Positions 19,617 to 28,154 of a DNA stretch of 64,000 nucleotides are shown in pieces (position 1 is the first letter of the stretch; every line of letters begins with the position of its first letter). Source of the stretch: Oscillospiraceae bacterium. GTDB taxonomy: Bacteria > Bacillota > Clostridia > Oscillospirales > Ruminococcaceae. The stretch is taken from the NCBI GenBank assembly GCA_017550285.1, contig JAFZPP010000046.1, forward strand, positions 44,444-108,443, in the 5' to 3' direction. Both the position numbers and the translations under genes were made by a program. A model generated the notes under the pieces. That model was not told where the DNA came from, made no database searches, and saw only the letters and a list, made by a program, of their open reading frames with translations.

Positions 19617-20903
19617 ATGAATCAGGCATATGATATCACCGCGGCAGCGCTTGCGGAACGCGGCTATGAAAATCTGCCGGAGGAGCTCAATTCGGCAAAG
19701 CATATGATCTATAGCTCACCGGCGACGCTCGATTACAATTCACCGGGCGCCAAGGGCTTCGGCGTCAAGCGGGCAGGACTTGCGATTCCGGGCTCCGTCA
19801 TGCTGCTGGTTGCACCGGGCTGCTGCGGCAGAAATACGGCGCTGCTCAACGAGCTCGGCTACAGCGAGCGCTTTTTCTACCTCATGCTCGATGATACCGA
19901 TATCGTCACGGGGCGCTATCTGAAAAAGATTCCGCAGGCATGTGCAGAGCTGCTGGAAGAATGCGAAACGCAGCCCTCAGCGGTCGTGATCTGCATTACC
20001 TGCGTCGATGCGCTGCTCGGTACGGATATGGAGCGTGTCTGCCGGAGCTGCGAGGAAAAGACCGGTGTTGCGACGATTCCGGCATACATGTACGCACTGA
20101 CCAGAGAAAAGCGTCTGCCGCCGATGGCACTCGTGCGCAAATCCGTCTATTCGCTGCTGAAACCGCAGAAGCGCGTCCCGACCGCATGCAATCTGCTCGG
20201 ATTTTTCTCTGCACTCGAGGACGGCTGCGAGCTTTATGCCCTGCTGCGGTCTGCCGGAATCAGAACAATCGGCGAAATCGGGCGATGTCAGACATATGCG
20301 GACTATGAAGCGCTTTCCAAAGCGAATTTCAATCTCGTACTCAACGCGGAAACGCGCCACGCCGCGCAGGATATGCAGGAGCGGCTCGGCATCCCGTACA
20401 TCGAGCTGACGCGCCTTTACCGTCTCGATAAGATTCGCAATCAGTACCGTCTGCTCGGACAGGCAATCGGTGCTGAACTGGATGATCATGCATATTATGA
20501 AGAAACATATGCAAAGGTGACACAGTTCCGCGAAAAATACGGCGCACTGCGGATTGCCGTCGGCGAATGTCTCAATGCAGACAGCTTCGAGCTGGCACTT
20601 GCGCTGACGGAATACGGTTTTCATGTACCGGAGATTTACGGCACGGTCGGAGAACGCAATTTTGTGTTTATCAAAAAGCTCGCGGAGATTTCACCGGATA
20701 CACGAATTTACTCGAATTTATCGCCGACCATGCTGCATTACCGCAGAACATGCGATCTCGATGCAGTGATCGGAAATGACGCGATGTATTATCATAAGGG
20801 CATCGCAGGAATCGGATTTCAGGAGGAGGAACAGCCCTTCGGATACCGCGGCGTCACACTGCTGTTTGACAAACTCGCTGCGGCACTGACGGAGGCTGAG
20901 TGA
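19617..20903 (+). CDS. NifD-like nitrogenase component 1 family protein (D2)
   Basis: A 428-residue nitrogenase-like component. Cys69 and Cys70 lie in VAPGCCGRNT, aligned with the GPVGC block of NifD; DDTDIVTGRYL matches the DIVFGG block; and Cys126/Cys129 in ICITCVDALLGTDM match the third P-cluster Cys. The N-terminal Cys region seen in D1 is replaced by YNSPGAKGFGVKRAG. It probably forms a complex with K2 encoded 199 bases downstream, with a small 66-codon gene in between. An in-frame upstream TTG was rejected; the ATG at 19617 has only a weak GGATG site. Substrate unknown. Confidence 0.85.
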   Translation: MNQAYDITAAALAERGYENLPEELNSAKHMIYSSPATLDYNSPGAKGFGVKRAGLAIPGSVMLLVAPGCCGRNTALLNELGYSERFFYLMLDDTDIVTGRYLKKIPQACAELLEECETQPSAVVICITCVDALLGTDMERVCRSCEEKTGVATIPAYMYALTREKRLPPMALVRKSVYSLLKPQKRVPTACNLLGFFSALEDGCELYALLRSAGIRTIGEIGRCQTYADYEALSKANFNLVLNAETRHAAQDMQERLGIPYIELTRLYRLDKIRNQYRLLGQAIGAELDDHAYYEETYAKVTQFREKYGALRIAVGECLNADSFELALALTEYGFHVPEIYGTVGERNFVFIKKLAEISPDTRIYSNLSPTMLHYRRTCDLDAVIGNDAMYYHKGIAGIGFQEEEQPFGYRGVTLLFDKLAAALTEAE

Positions 20904-20904
20904 T

Positions 20905-21105
20905 ATGGCAGACTGGATACCGAAAGAATATTATACAATCCGGTTCGACGGCATTCCCGTACAGCGTATCGCCGTTTTTCTGCGCAATACGCTCGGGCTG
21001 CGTGAAGATCAGCTGCTGCATGATAATATTGCAGATTATGCAAGTATCAGCTTCACTTTTGATAACGAACCGCTGTTTGAAATTAGGAAAGGAGACGCGC
21101 AGTGA
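20905..21105 (+). CDS. Small protein between D2 and K2, unknown
   Basis: A 66-residue protein, slightly acidic, with no membrane segment and no Cys. The ATG lies one base after the D2 stop, and its own stop overlaps the GTG start of K2 (GTGA). The gene order resembles vnfDGK and anfDGK, in which a small G subunit gene sits between D and K of alternative nitrogenases. There is no sequence match I can claim to that subunit, and it is about half its length, so the comparison rests on position only. Confidence 0.7.
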   Translation: MADWIPKEYYTIRFDGIPVQRIAVFLRNTLGLREDQLLHDNIADYASISFTFDNEPLFEIRKGDAQ

Positions 21106-22130
21106 GCAACCTGCTGACACATCTTTCACCGCTTGCACCGGACGATTCCGGCGCCTGCGGCGTATTCTACGAGCTGGGCGGTATCACGGTCATCTGCGAT
21201 GCAGGCGGCTGTGCAGGAAATGTCTGCGGCTTCGATGAACCGCGCTGGCACGAAAAGCCCTCGGCATTATTCAGCGCCGGACTGCGCGACATGGATGCAA
21301 TCCTCGGACGCGATGCGCTGCTGATCGACAAGCTGACGAAAATCACGCAGCAGGTTCCGGCAGAATTCACCGCAATCGTCGGCACGCCCGTTCCGGCAGT
21401 GATTGCGACCGATTATCAGGCACTCAGGCGCATGGCGGAGAAAAAAACGGGACTCCCCTGCATCACGGTCGAAACGGACGGCACACGCGGCTATGATTTC
21501 GGCGAGATGCTCAGTTACTCGCGCCTGTTCCGCACATTTGCAAAAGAGCAATATCAGACAAAAAGCGGGGTGCTCGGCGTCATCGGCGCAACGCCCCTGA
21601 ATACCGGTCTGACACATGCGGACAGCATCATTTCCGCATTGCAGAAAGCAGGCTGGGATACGGTTGTCTGCTTTGGAATGGACAGCGGTCTGGATATGAT
21701 TCGCCGCGCATCGGAATGTACGGAAATACTTGCGATTTCGCCGTCCGGACTGAAAGCTGCGGAATATCTGCAAGATACATTCGGGACACCGTTTTCCGTC
21801 GGATACCCGCTTCTTCCGGCACAGATCACCGCACAGGCAGAAGCGCTGTCCGGCAAGCGGATTCTGATTGTACATCAGCAGTTTGCAGCAAATGCGCTGC
21901 GCAATATCATTACAAACTGTGCAGTCACCTGCGGTACATGGTTCATGCTGGATCCGCGCTATGCGAAGGAAGGCGACTGCCGGTTCCGCACGGAGGAGGA
22001 CTTTCGCGCAGCGGCAATGCAGGCAGATATCGTGATTGCCGACCCGATGCTGCGCCGTGCGGCACGCGGCTTTTCCGGCGAATGGATCGACTTTCCGCAT
22101 TACGCCGTCAGCGGCTCGGCAAAATGGTGA
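21102..22130 (+). CDS. NifK-like nitrogenase component 1 family protein (K2)
   Basis: A 342-residue relative of NifK starting at a GTG with AAAGGAG upstream. It has Cys19 in PDDSGAC, then Cys32, Cys37 and Cys42 in the CDAGGCAGNVCGFDEPRW region, which lines up with the nitrogenase GPxGC element. GLRDMDAILG matches the LTE-D block. The third P-cluster Cys seen in K1 is absent (IVGTPVPAVIA). It is a paralogue of K1, with the DSG and DEPRW signatures shared. It would pair with D2. Sequence resembles a family widespread in anaerobic Firmicutes and not assigned a reaction, as far as I know. Confidence 0.82.
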   Translation: MSNLLTHLSPLAPDDSGACGVFYELGGITVICDAGGCAGNVCGFDEPRWHEKPSALFSAGLRDMDAILGRDALLIDKLTKITQQVPAEFTAIVGTPVPAVIATDYQALRRMAEKKTGLPCITVETDGTRGYDFGEMLSYSRLFRTFAKEQYQTKSGVLGVIGATPLNTGLTHADSIISALQKAGWDTVVCFGMDSGLDMIRRASECTEILAISPSGLKAAEYLQDTFGTPFSVGYPLLPAQITAQAEALSGKRILIVHQQFAANALRNIITNCAVTCGTWFMLDPRYAKEGDCRFRTEEDFRAAAMQADIVIADPMLRRAARGFSGEWIDFPHYAVSGSAKW

Positions 22131-22135
22131 AAAAC

Positions 22136-23056
22136 ATGGATATACGTGAAAAATCGCTGAATGAAATCTACGGCTGGGAACCGATAAAGCCGGAGCCTGA
22201 CACATATGTTCTCCGTACAGCAGCCCGTGCGCTGCGGCTGCCGCTGAAGGATTTGTCCGCAGAGGAGATTCGCCTGCTGGTCTCGCAGAAAACGGGGCTG
22301 GAGTATGTCCTGCCGTGCGCAGTCGAAATCCTGCGAAAAAATCCGATGACGCGCACCTGCTATTATGCGGGCGATCTGCTCGATGCCTGCAAGCGTCTGA
22401 CGTTCTCGGACTGGACTGCAAATTCCGCGGAGCTGCGTGCATTTCGAGAGATTGCCGCACAGGCAGAGCCGCGGACCGTGACCGGATTTGAAACACCCTG
22501 CGGCACATTGACGCTGACCGATGCAGACGGCGAAAAGCTGCCGTTTCAGGTGCAGCAGCTGATGTGGGATACGGCTGTATCCGTATATGACAATATTGCG
22601 CAGAAACATATCCCGCTTGAATCTCCGAACCAGTATCAGATCACGGTTCCGGCAGATACATTGACGTTTGGAACAGACTATATTCTGCGTCTTTCCGGTG
22701 ATTGTAAATTTTCTTACGGAGACAGTGATGAGTGCGCAGTCGCAAGTCTTGCGTTGAATGGAAATGCAACGCTCAGTCTCGGTGCACAGGACTTCAACGA
22801 TGCCGAAAAAGACCGTCAGGCAGTTCCGATGATGCGTGACGGCATACAGACCGGCTTGCAGAATCCGGCAGAGTATGATGAATCAAAATTCCGCGAATAC
22901 GTTGTTTTCGCACTGGATGACTGGTCGGGATACCGTTTTCACCTGATAGACAAAACCTGTCAGAAGATCATATTCCGTCTGGCATGGGCAGCGCACAATC
23001 TGCCGAATGTTTCAGCCGAAGAATACGCCGCCGTAACGAACTGGACAATCATGTAA
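22136..23056 (+). CDS. CdiI-like N-terminal domain protein with unknown C-terminal domain
   Basis: A 306-residue protein. Residues 1-90 resemble contact-dependent growth inhibition immunity proteins (CdiI_4 type): ALRLPLKDLSAEEIRLLVSQ, then GLEYVLPCAVEILRKNP and YYAGDLLDAC. The rest (residues 95-306) is strand-rich with DDWSGYRFHLID and no family I recognise. It starts within six bases of the K2 stop (an alternative ATG at 22124 overlaps it). Immunity genes do not normally belong in a metalloenzyme operon, so it may be a passenger or the domain may have another role here. Confidence 0.6.
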   Translation: MDIREKSLNEIYGWEPIKPEPDTYVLRTAARALRLPLKDLSAEEIRLLVSQKTGLEYVLPCAVEILRKNPMTRTCYYAGDLLDACKRLTFSDWTANSAELRAFREIAAQAEPRTVTGFETPCGTLTLTDADGEKLPFQVQQLMWDTAVSVYDNIAQKHIPLESPNQYQITVPADTLTFGTDYILRLSGDCKFSYGDSDECAVASLALNGNATLSLGAQDFNDAEKDRQAVPMMRDGIQTGLQNPAEYDESKFREYVVFALDDWSGYRFHLIDKTCQKIIFRLAWAAHNLPNVSAEEYAAVTNWTIM

Positions 23057-23068
23057 AGGAGGCATATC

Positions 23069-23521
23069 ATGGAACAAAACGGCTGCAAAATCCGTGAAAT
23101 AATGGCGCAGGATTTCGATGCACTGATGCAGCTTTACACGCATCTGCACAACAATCCGATACCGGAGAAATGTGACAAAGTTGCGGCGGTATGGCAGCAG
23201 ATTCTCACAGATTCCGCACATCACATCATCGTCGCCGAGATCGGCGGAACAATCGTATCTTCGTGTGTTTGCGTGATTATCCCGAATCTGACGCATGACC
23301 AGCGCCCGTATGCGCTGATTGAAAACGTCGTAACAGACGCAGCGTACCGGAAGCTTGGACTTGCGAGCGCATGCCTGCAATTCGCAAAGGAGCTTGCCGT
23401 GCGTGAGAACTGTTACAAGATCATGCTGATGACCGGCGCAAAAGATCAGGAAACGCTGCAATTTTACGAGCATGCAGGCTATAACCGGCATGACAAAACC
23501 GCCTTCATCCAATGGCTTTGA
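23069..23521 (+). CDS. GNAT-family N-acetyltransferase
   Basis: A 150-residue GNAT protein, with ENVVTDAAYRKLGLASACLQFAKELA containing the acetyl-CoA pyrophosphate-binding R/Q-x-x-G-x-A pattern (RKLGLA), and KIMLMTGAKDQETLQFYEHAGY as the second core part. GGAGG precedes the ATG by six bases. The substrate is not defined. It is placed between the CdiI-like gene and hypF and may be unrelated to either. Confidence 0.85.
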   Translation: MEQNGCKIREIMAQDFDALMQLYTHLHNNPIPEKCDKVAAVWQQILTDSAHHIIVAEIGGTIVSSCVCVIIPNLTHDQRPYALIENVVTDAAYRKLGLASACLQFAKELAVRENCYKIMLMTGAKDQETLQFYEHAGYNRHDKTAFIQWL

Positions 23522-23591
23522 AGCACCTGACACAGATGCGCAATATATTCCATATTTCAGAACGATTTGTAAGCGGAGGTGAACCGTCTGC

Positions 23592-25913
23592 ATGACCCTG
23601 CAAATTCATATTTACGGCATTGTACAGGGCGTCGGATTTCGCCCGTTTGCGGCAGTGACCGCGGCACGGTTCGGCATCCGCGGAACCGTTGCGAACAAGG
23701 GCTCTTATGTGGAGATTATCGCGCAGGGCGAGCCGGAAATGATCGCCGGATTTACGGCTGAGCTCCGGAATCACCCGCCGGAGCGTTCGATGATTCTCGC
23801 AATGGACAGCGAACCTGTTAATTTGTCAGATTTCACGGAGTTTCGTGATTTTTCGATCATCGAAAGTGAGAAGGAATACGGTGATATCTTCGTCTCGCCG
23901 GACATTGCGACCTGCGAAAAATGCCGTGCAGAGTTGTTTAATCCGGCAAACCGGCGCTACCTGCACCCGTTCATCAACTGTACACAATGTGGTCCGCGGC
24001 TGACGATTCTCGACGCAATGCCCTATGACCGCGAGCGCACCAGCATGCGTGAATTTCCGATGTGTCCGGACTGCGAAGCGGAGTATCACGATCCGGAAAC
24101 CCGCCGCTATGATGCCCAGCCAAACTGCTGCAATGACTGCGGTCCGTCACTGTATATAATTGGTACAAAATTGCGCGGCGGCGATGCGATTACGGCGGTT
24201 CGGAAAGCGATTTCCGAGGGCAAAATCGCTGCAGTCAAGGGCATCGGCGGTTTTCATTTGTGCTGCGATGCAAAGAATCCGGACGCTGTCCGGCGGCTTC
24301 GTGAGAGAAAGCACAGACCGATGAAACCCTTTGCAGTGATGATGAAAGATATTGCAGCAGCGGAGCGCGAATGCATTTTGCAGGACGGACAGCGTGCGAT
24401 GCTGACCGGCTGGCAGAAGCCGATTCTGCTGCTCGAAAAGCGCGAATCCATGTCGATTTGTGAAGATATCGCGCCGGACAACCGAACCGTCGGCGTCATG
24501 CTGCCGTATACGCCGCTGCACATGCTCCTGTTTGATTATCCGGACGGTATAGAAATGACAGACTGTCTTGTCATGACCAGCGGAAACGCGCGCGGTGCGC
24601 CGATCTGCCGGAATGATGAGGATGCAGTGAAGGAGATCGGGGATTTCTGTGATCTGATTCTTTCGCACAATCGAAAAATCCGCCTGCGTGCGGACGATTC
24701 CGTCTGTGACTGGCTTGACGGCAAGCCCTATATGATCCGCCGTTCGCGTGGATTTGCGCCGCTGCCGGTCATGCTGCCGCAAAAGAATCACCCGCAGGTT
24801 CTGGCAATCGGCGGCGAGCTAAAAAATACATTCTGTATAGCAAAAGGCGGTCTGCTCTATGCATCGCCCTTTGTCGGAGACATGGCAGATATCCGGACGG
24901 TACAGGCGCTGCGCGAGTCGGTGAAGAGGATGTGCGGGCTGCTCGAAGCGAAACCGGAGCTGATCGTCTGCGACATGCATCCGCTTTACAACACTGTCAC
25001 AGTCGCACAGGAAATCGCGCAGGAGCTTGCAATTCCGCTCATTCAGGTGCAGCACCACTACGCGCATATCCTGTCCTGCGCGGCTGAAAACGGCGTCACG
25101 GAACCCGTGCTCGGACTGAGCATGGACGGCACCGGCTACGGGGAAGACGGCACGGTCTGGGGCGGCGAACTGCTGCAATGTGATGTGCACGGCTACCGGC
25201 GGTGCGGCAGCGTGCAGCCGTTTACGCAGACCGGCGGCGACCTTTCGGCAAGGGAGGGCTGGCGCATCGCGGCTGCACTGCTGCGCGAAGAAAATCCTGA
25301 TTCTGCGCAGAAAATCTGCGAATCGCTCGGTATTTGCAGCGCGCAGGAATATACCGTACTCGGCAATATGGCGCGCATGGGCGTCAACAGTGTGAAATCG
25401 ACAAGCTGCGGACGTATTTTCGACGCAGTATCTGCGATTCTGGGGATTCGCCGTGCGGTGACATTTGAGGGTGAGGCGTCCACGGCGCTGATGTATGAGG
25501 CGGAGCGGTATGCACAGAAAAACGGCGCGCCTGCGTGCATACTGCCGGCAGAAATCACCAGTCAGAACGGCTATCTGACGATGCAGACAACAGCGCTTGC
25601 TGCGGAAATCGCGCGGCGGTATCTCGCAGACCGGTCGCCGGAAAACAAAGCCTTTCTTGCGTATCAGTTTCATGCTGCACTTGCGGAATTGTTCTGCAAA
25701 GCAGCAATGAAAATGCGCGAAGATACGAACATATCAACATGCGCACTCAGTGGCGGCGTCTTCCAGAACCGGCTGCTGACAGCGCTTTGCCGTGACAAAC
25801 TCACGGCGGCAGGATTCACCGTTCTGCTGCACGGTCTGATTCCGCCGAATGACGGCGGCATCTGCATCGGACAGGCGGTGTACGGCATGTATTACGAAGG
25901 AGGAACGCAGTGA
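23592..25913 (+). CDS. hypF: Carbamoyltransferase HypF
   Basis: A 773-residue HypF with all its domains in order: acylphosphatase (GIVQGVGFRP at about 8-17), two Zn fingers (CEKC...CTQC and CPDC...CNDC at about 105-180), a YrdC-like domain (KGIGGFHLCCDA, KHRPMKPFAVM), and a Kae1-like ATPase domain (VQHHYAHILSCAAE, SMDGTGYGEDG, ALSGGVFQNRLL). It turns carbamoyl phosphate and ATP into a carbamoyl adenylate and moves the carbamoyl group to the C-terminal Cys of HypE, the first step in making CN ligands of [NiFe]-hydrogenase. GGAGGT is 11 bases upstream. Confidence 0.95.
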   Translation: MTLQIHIYGIVQGVGFRPFAAVTAARFGIRGTVANKGSYVEIIAQGEPEMIAGFTAELRNHPPERSMILAMDSEPVNLSDFTEFRDFSIIESEKEYGDIFVSPDIATCEKCRAELFNPANRRYLHPFINCTQCGPRLTILDAMPYDRERTSMREFPMCPDCEAEYHDPETRRYDAQPNCCNDCGPSLYIIGTKLRGGDAITAVRKAISEGKIAAVKGIGGFHLCCDAKNPDAVRRLRERKHRPMKPFAVMMKDIAAAERECILQDGQRAMLTGWQKPILLLEKRESMSICEDIAPDNRTVGVMLPYTPLHMLLFDYPDGIEMTDCLVMTSGNARGAPICRNDEDAVKEIGDFCDLILSHNRKIRLRADDSVCDWLDGKPYMIRRSRGFAPLPVMLPQKNHPQVLAIGGELKNTFCIAKGGLLYASPFVGDMADIRTVQALRESVKRMCGLLEAKPELIVCDMHPLYNTVTVAQEIAQELAIPLIQVQHHYAHILSCAAENGVTEPVLGLSMDGTGYGEDGTVWGGELLQCDVHGYRRCGSVQPFTQTGGDLSAREGWRIAAALLREENPDSAQKICESLGICSAQEYTVLGNMARMGVNSVKSTSCGRIFDAVSAILGIRRAVTFEGEASTALMYEAERYAQKNGAPACILPAEITSQNGYLTMQTTALAAEIARRYLADRSPENKAFLAYQFHAALAELFCKAAMKMREDTNISTCALSGGVFQNRLLTALCRDKLTAAGFTVLLHGLIPPNDGGICIGQAVYGMYYEGGTQ

Positions 25914-26239
25914 TCGGTGAGATTGTAACCGTGACGGTTGACCGTCCGCTCGGCAGCGCGCATCCCGATTATCCGGAGATGATCTACCCGCTGAATTACG
26001 GCTATATCGAAGGCATTATGGCACCGGACGGCGAGGAGCAGGATGCGTATATCCTCGGCGTGCAGGAGCCGGTTCGGCAATTCACGGGCAGAATCATTGC
26101 GATTGTTCGCCGCGCGGACGATGTCGAGGAAAAATGGGTTGTCTGTCCCGAAAATCAGACCTATACAAAGCAGGAGATTGCGGAGCTGATCCGCTTTCAG
26201 GAACAATATTTTCAATCAGAAATCATCACGGAGGTATAA
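25910..26239 (+). CDS. Inorganic pyrophosphatase-like protein
   Basis: A 109-residue protein, about two thirds the length of a normal soluble pyrophosphatase. It shows NYGYIEG (residues 29-35), which matches the NYGYI active-site strand, and DGEEQDAYILG (residues 40-50), where the usual DGDPxD metal motif has one Asp replaced by Glu42. DDVEEKWV (70-77) resembles the D...D.K block. HypF makes pyrophosphate, so a pyrophosphatase beside it would pull its reaction forward (inference). The GTG start overlaps the hypF stop (GTGA) with AAGGAGG upstream. Confidence 0.75.
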   Translation: MIGEIVTVTVDRPLGSAHPDYPEMIYPLNYGYIEGIMAPDGEEQDAYILGVQEPVRQFTGRIIAIVRRADDVEEKWVVCPENQTYTKQEIAELIRFQEQYFQSEIITEV

Positions 26240-26241
26240 TT

Positions 26242-26451
26242 ATGTGTGTCGGATTATCTGCGAAAGTTGTAAGAGTTGCGGACGGTACCGCGCTGATTGA
26301 CGCGAGCGGTGCACAGCGGGAGGTCAGCGCAGGCGTGCTGGATGATCTCGAGCCGGGCGATTTTGTCATGGTGCATGCAGGCGTCGCAATCGCAAAAATC
26401 ACGGAGGATGATGCCGCTGAGGCAGACGAGGTCATGGAGGATTTGCTGTGA
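26242..26451 (+). CDS. hypC: HypC/HupF hydrogenase maturation chaperone
   Basis: A 69-residue HypC-like protein. Cys2 follows the start Met (MCVGLSAKV), as required for binding the iron centre with HypD, and the conserved His is at about 45 in VMVHAGVAIAKI. HypC carries the Fe(CN)2CO unit between the HypD scaffold and the target. GGAGG precedes the ATG. It overlaps hypD by four bases. Confidence 0.93.
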   Translation: MCVGLSAKVVRVADGTALIDASGAQREVSAGVLDDLEPGDFVMVHAGVAIAKITEDDAAEADEVMEDLL

Positions 26452-27491
26452 ACGAAAGTGCAATACGCGCAAAGGAAATCATCATCGGCTACAGCGGCAG
26501 ACCGCTCCGGATTATGGAGGTCTGCGGCACGCATACGCATGAAATCTTCCGGCTCGGACTGCGCAAGCTGCTGCCGCCGCAGATTGACCTGATCTCCGGA
26601 CCGGGATGTCCGGTCTGCGTGACGGCAGTCGGATTCATCGACGAAGCATGCTGGCTTGCACTCGAAAAAGGATGTATTATCTGCACATTCGGTGATCTGA
26701 TCCGCGTACCGGGCACAGAGATGAGCCTTGCGGGCGCGCGTGCGAAGGGCGCCGACATCCGTCCGGTTTACTCCCCGCTCGATGCGGTTGCGCTGGCGAA
26801 GGAGCATCCGGATCGGCAGGTCGTATTTCTTGCGGTCGGATTTGAAACCACAACGCCCTCGGCATGTCTTGCAGCAAAGCAGGCAAAGGATGCAGGACTT
26901 GCGAATTTCTCGCTGCTGACCGCGAATAAAACGATGCCGAATGCCTATCAGGCGCTGGTCGGTTCGGCGGATGCATTTCTGTATCCGGGACATGTCAATG
27001 CGATCACGGGCAATGCGACCTGCATCCGGCTCTGCGAGGAACAGGGCGTTTCGGGCGTCGTTGCGGGATTCACCGCGAGTGAGCTGCTGACAGCGCTTGC
27101 CGTCACGATCAAGTTGCTCGAGGAGGGCAAGACGTTCTTCCGCAACTGTTATCCGCGTGTCGTGAAGGACGAGGGCAATCCGGCGGCACTGCGCATGATG
27201 CAGGAGGTCATGGAGCCCTGCGACAGCGAATGGCGCGGGCTCGGCATGATTCCGGCTTCCGGCATGAAGCTGCGCGCAGAATTTGCAGATTATGATGCGC
27301 GCCTGAAATACAATATGCCGGTCATTACGGGCAAGCCGAATCCCGCCTGCCGCTGCGGTGAGGTATTGCAGGGAAAGATTCGTCCCTGCGACTGCAAGGT
27401 CTTTGGCAAGGGATGTACCCCATTGCATCCGGTCGGCGCGTGTATGGTCTCCGATGAGGGCGCATGTGCAGCATATTATCAATATAGCTAA
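26448..27491 (+). CDS. hypD: Hydrogenase formation protein HypD
   Basis: A 347-residue HypD starting at GTG. The family blocks EVCGTHTHEIFR, GPGCPVC (essential CxxC pair), GFETTTP, PGHVNAITG, ASGMKLRAEFADYDARLKY and the C-terminal Cys set (CRCGEVLQG, CDCKVFGKGC) that binds a [4Fe-4S] cluster are all present. HypD assembles the Fe(CN)2CO core together with HypC and HypE. The length is normal for the family, so the gene appears intact. Confidence 0.95.
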   Translation: MNESAIRAKEIIIGYSGRPLRIMEVCGTHTHEIFRLGLRKLLPPQIDLISGPGCPVCVTAVGFIDEACWLALEKGCIICTFGDLIRVPGTEMSLAGARAKGADIRPVYSPLDAVALAKEHPDRQVVFLAVGFETTTPSACLAAKQAKDAGLANFSLLTANKTMPNAYQALVGSADAFLYPGHVNAITGNATCIRLCEEQGVSGVVAGFTASELLTALAVTIKLLEEGKTFFRNCYPRVVKDEGNPAALRMMQEVMEPCDSEWRGLGMIPASGMKLRAEFADYDARLKYNMPVITGKPNPACRCGEVLQGKIRPCDCKVFGKGCTPLHPVGACMVSDEGACAAYYQYS

Positions 27492-27501
27492 GGTGATAAA
27501 A

Positions 27502-27930
27502 ATGAAACTGGAAGGCTTCGGACTGTTCGTTGAAGACATGGGCAGAATGATCCGCTTTTATCGTGATGTCCTGGGCTTTGCAATCAAAGAGGATGAGGAC
27601 ACATCGAATGTCTATCTCATCAAGGACGGCACATTGTTTCTGCTCTACGGGCGGAAGGATTTTGAGCAGATGACGCGCCGGAAATATGAATATCTCAAAG
27701 GTGCAAACGGGCATTTTGAGATTGCGCTCTATGTGGATACATTTGACGAGGTCGATGCAGAATTTGCGCGCGTCACGGCAATGGGCGCAGAGCCGGTGAT
27801 GCCGCCGGAGACCGAGCCGTGGGGACAGCGCACCTGTTATATCGCCGACCCCGAGGGCAATCTCATCGAGATCGGCTCATTCAACCGTCCGTTTGCGAGC
27901 AGATCGGAGGATACAAATGGAACAGCATGA
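27502..27930 (+). CDS. Glyoxalase/dioxygenase-fold (VOC) protein
   Basis: A 142-residue vicinal-oxygen-chelate protein with two beta-alpha-beta-beta-beta units: EGFGLFVEDMGRMIRFYRDVLGF at residues 3-25 and FEIALYVDTFDEVDAEFARV in the second half. YIADPEGNLIEI near the C-terminus provides the likely metal-binding Glu. The activity is unknown; many VOC proteins act as lyases, dioxygenases or resistance proteins. It lies between hypD and two tiny genes, with a start 10 bases after the hypD stop and AAGGTG before the ATG. Confidence 0.85.
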   Translation: MKLEGFGLFVEDMGRMIRFYRDVLGFAIKEDEDTSNVYLIKDGTLFLLYGRKDFEQMTRRKYEYLKGANGHFEIALYVDTFDEVDAEFARVTAMGAEPVMPPETEPWGQRTCYIADPEGNLIEIGSFNRPFASRSEDTNGTA

Positions 27931-28093
27931 TTATATTGTAACGGATATCGGCGGCGATTATGCCTATTTGCAGCAGACCGATACTGACAGCGCCGAGCCG
28001 TTTCAGGTCGCCATGGCACTTCTGCCGCCGGAGACCGACATCGGCACAAAGCTGCGCGGATTTATGGGCATGTTTGAAGTAATTGAAGCATGA
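27917..28093 (+). CDS. Small protein, unknown
   Basis: A 58-residue protein whose ATG overlaps the end of the glyoxalase-fold gene by 14 bases, with GGAGG six bases upstream. It is acidic, has no Cys, and contains QVAMALLPPETDIGTKL, perhaps a small beta-barrel or cofactor-binding fold. I do not recognise the family. Confidence 0.7.
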   Translation: MEQHDYIVTDIGGDYAYLQQTDTDSAEPFQVAMALLPPETDIGTKLRGFMGMFEVIEA

Positions 28094-28154
28094 GGAATTG
28101 CGATACAAGCATTTCTCACTGCACATTTCTGATTCAAAAATGAGGTGAAGAAGG

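Noticed and set aside
13888..22130. A true nitrogenase operon (nifHDK)
   Set aside because: The D/K proteins lack the FeMo-cofactor ligands and several P-cluster Cys, are shorter than NifD/K, and no nifB, nifE, nifN or modA-type gene is present.
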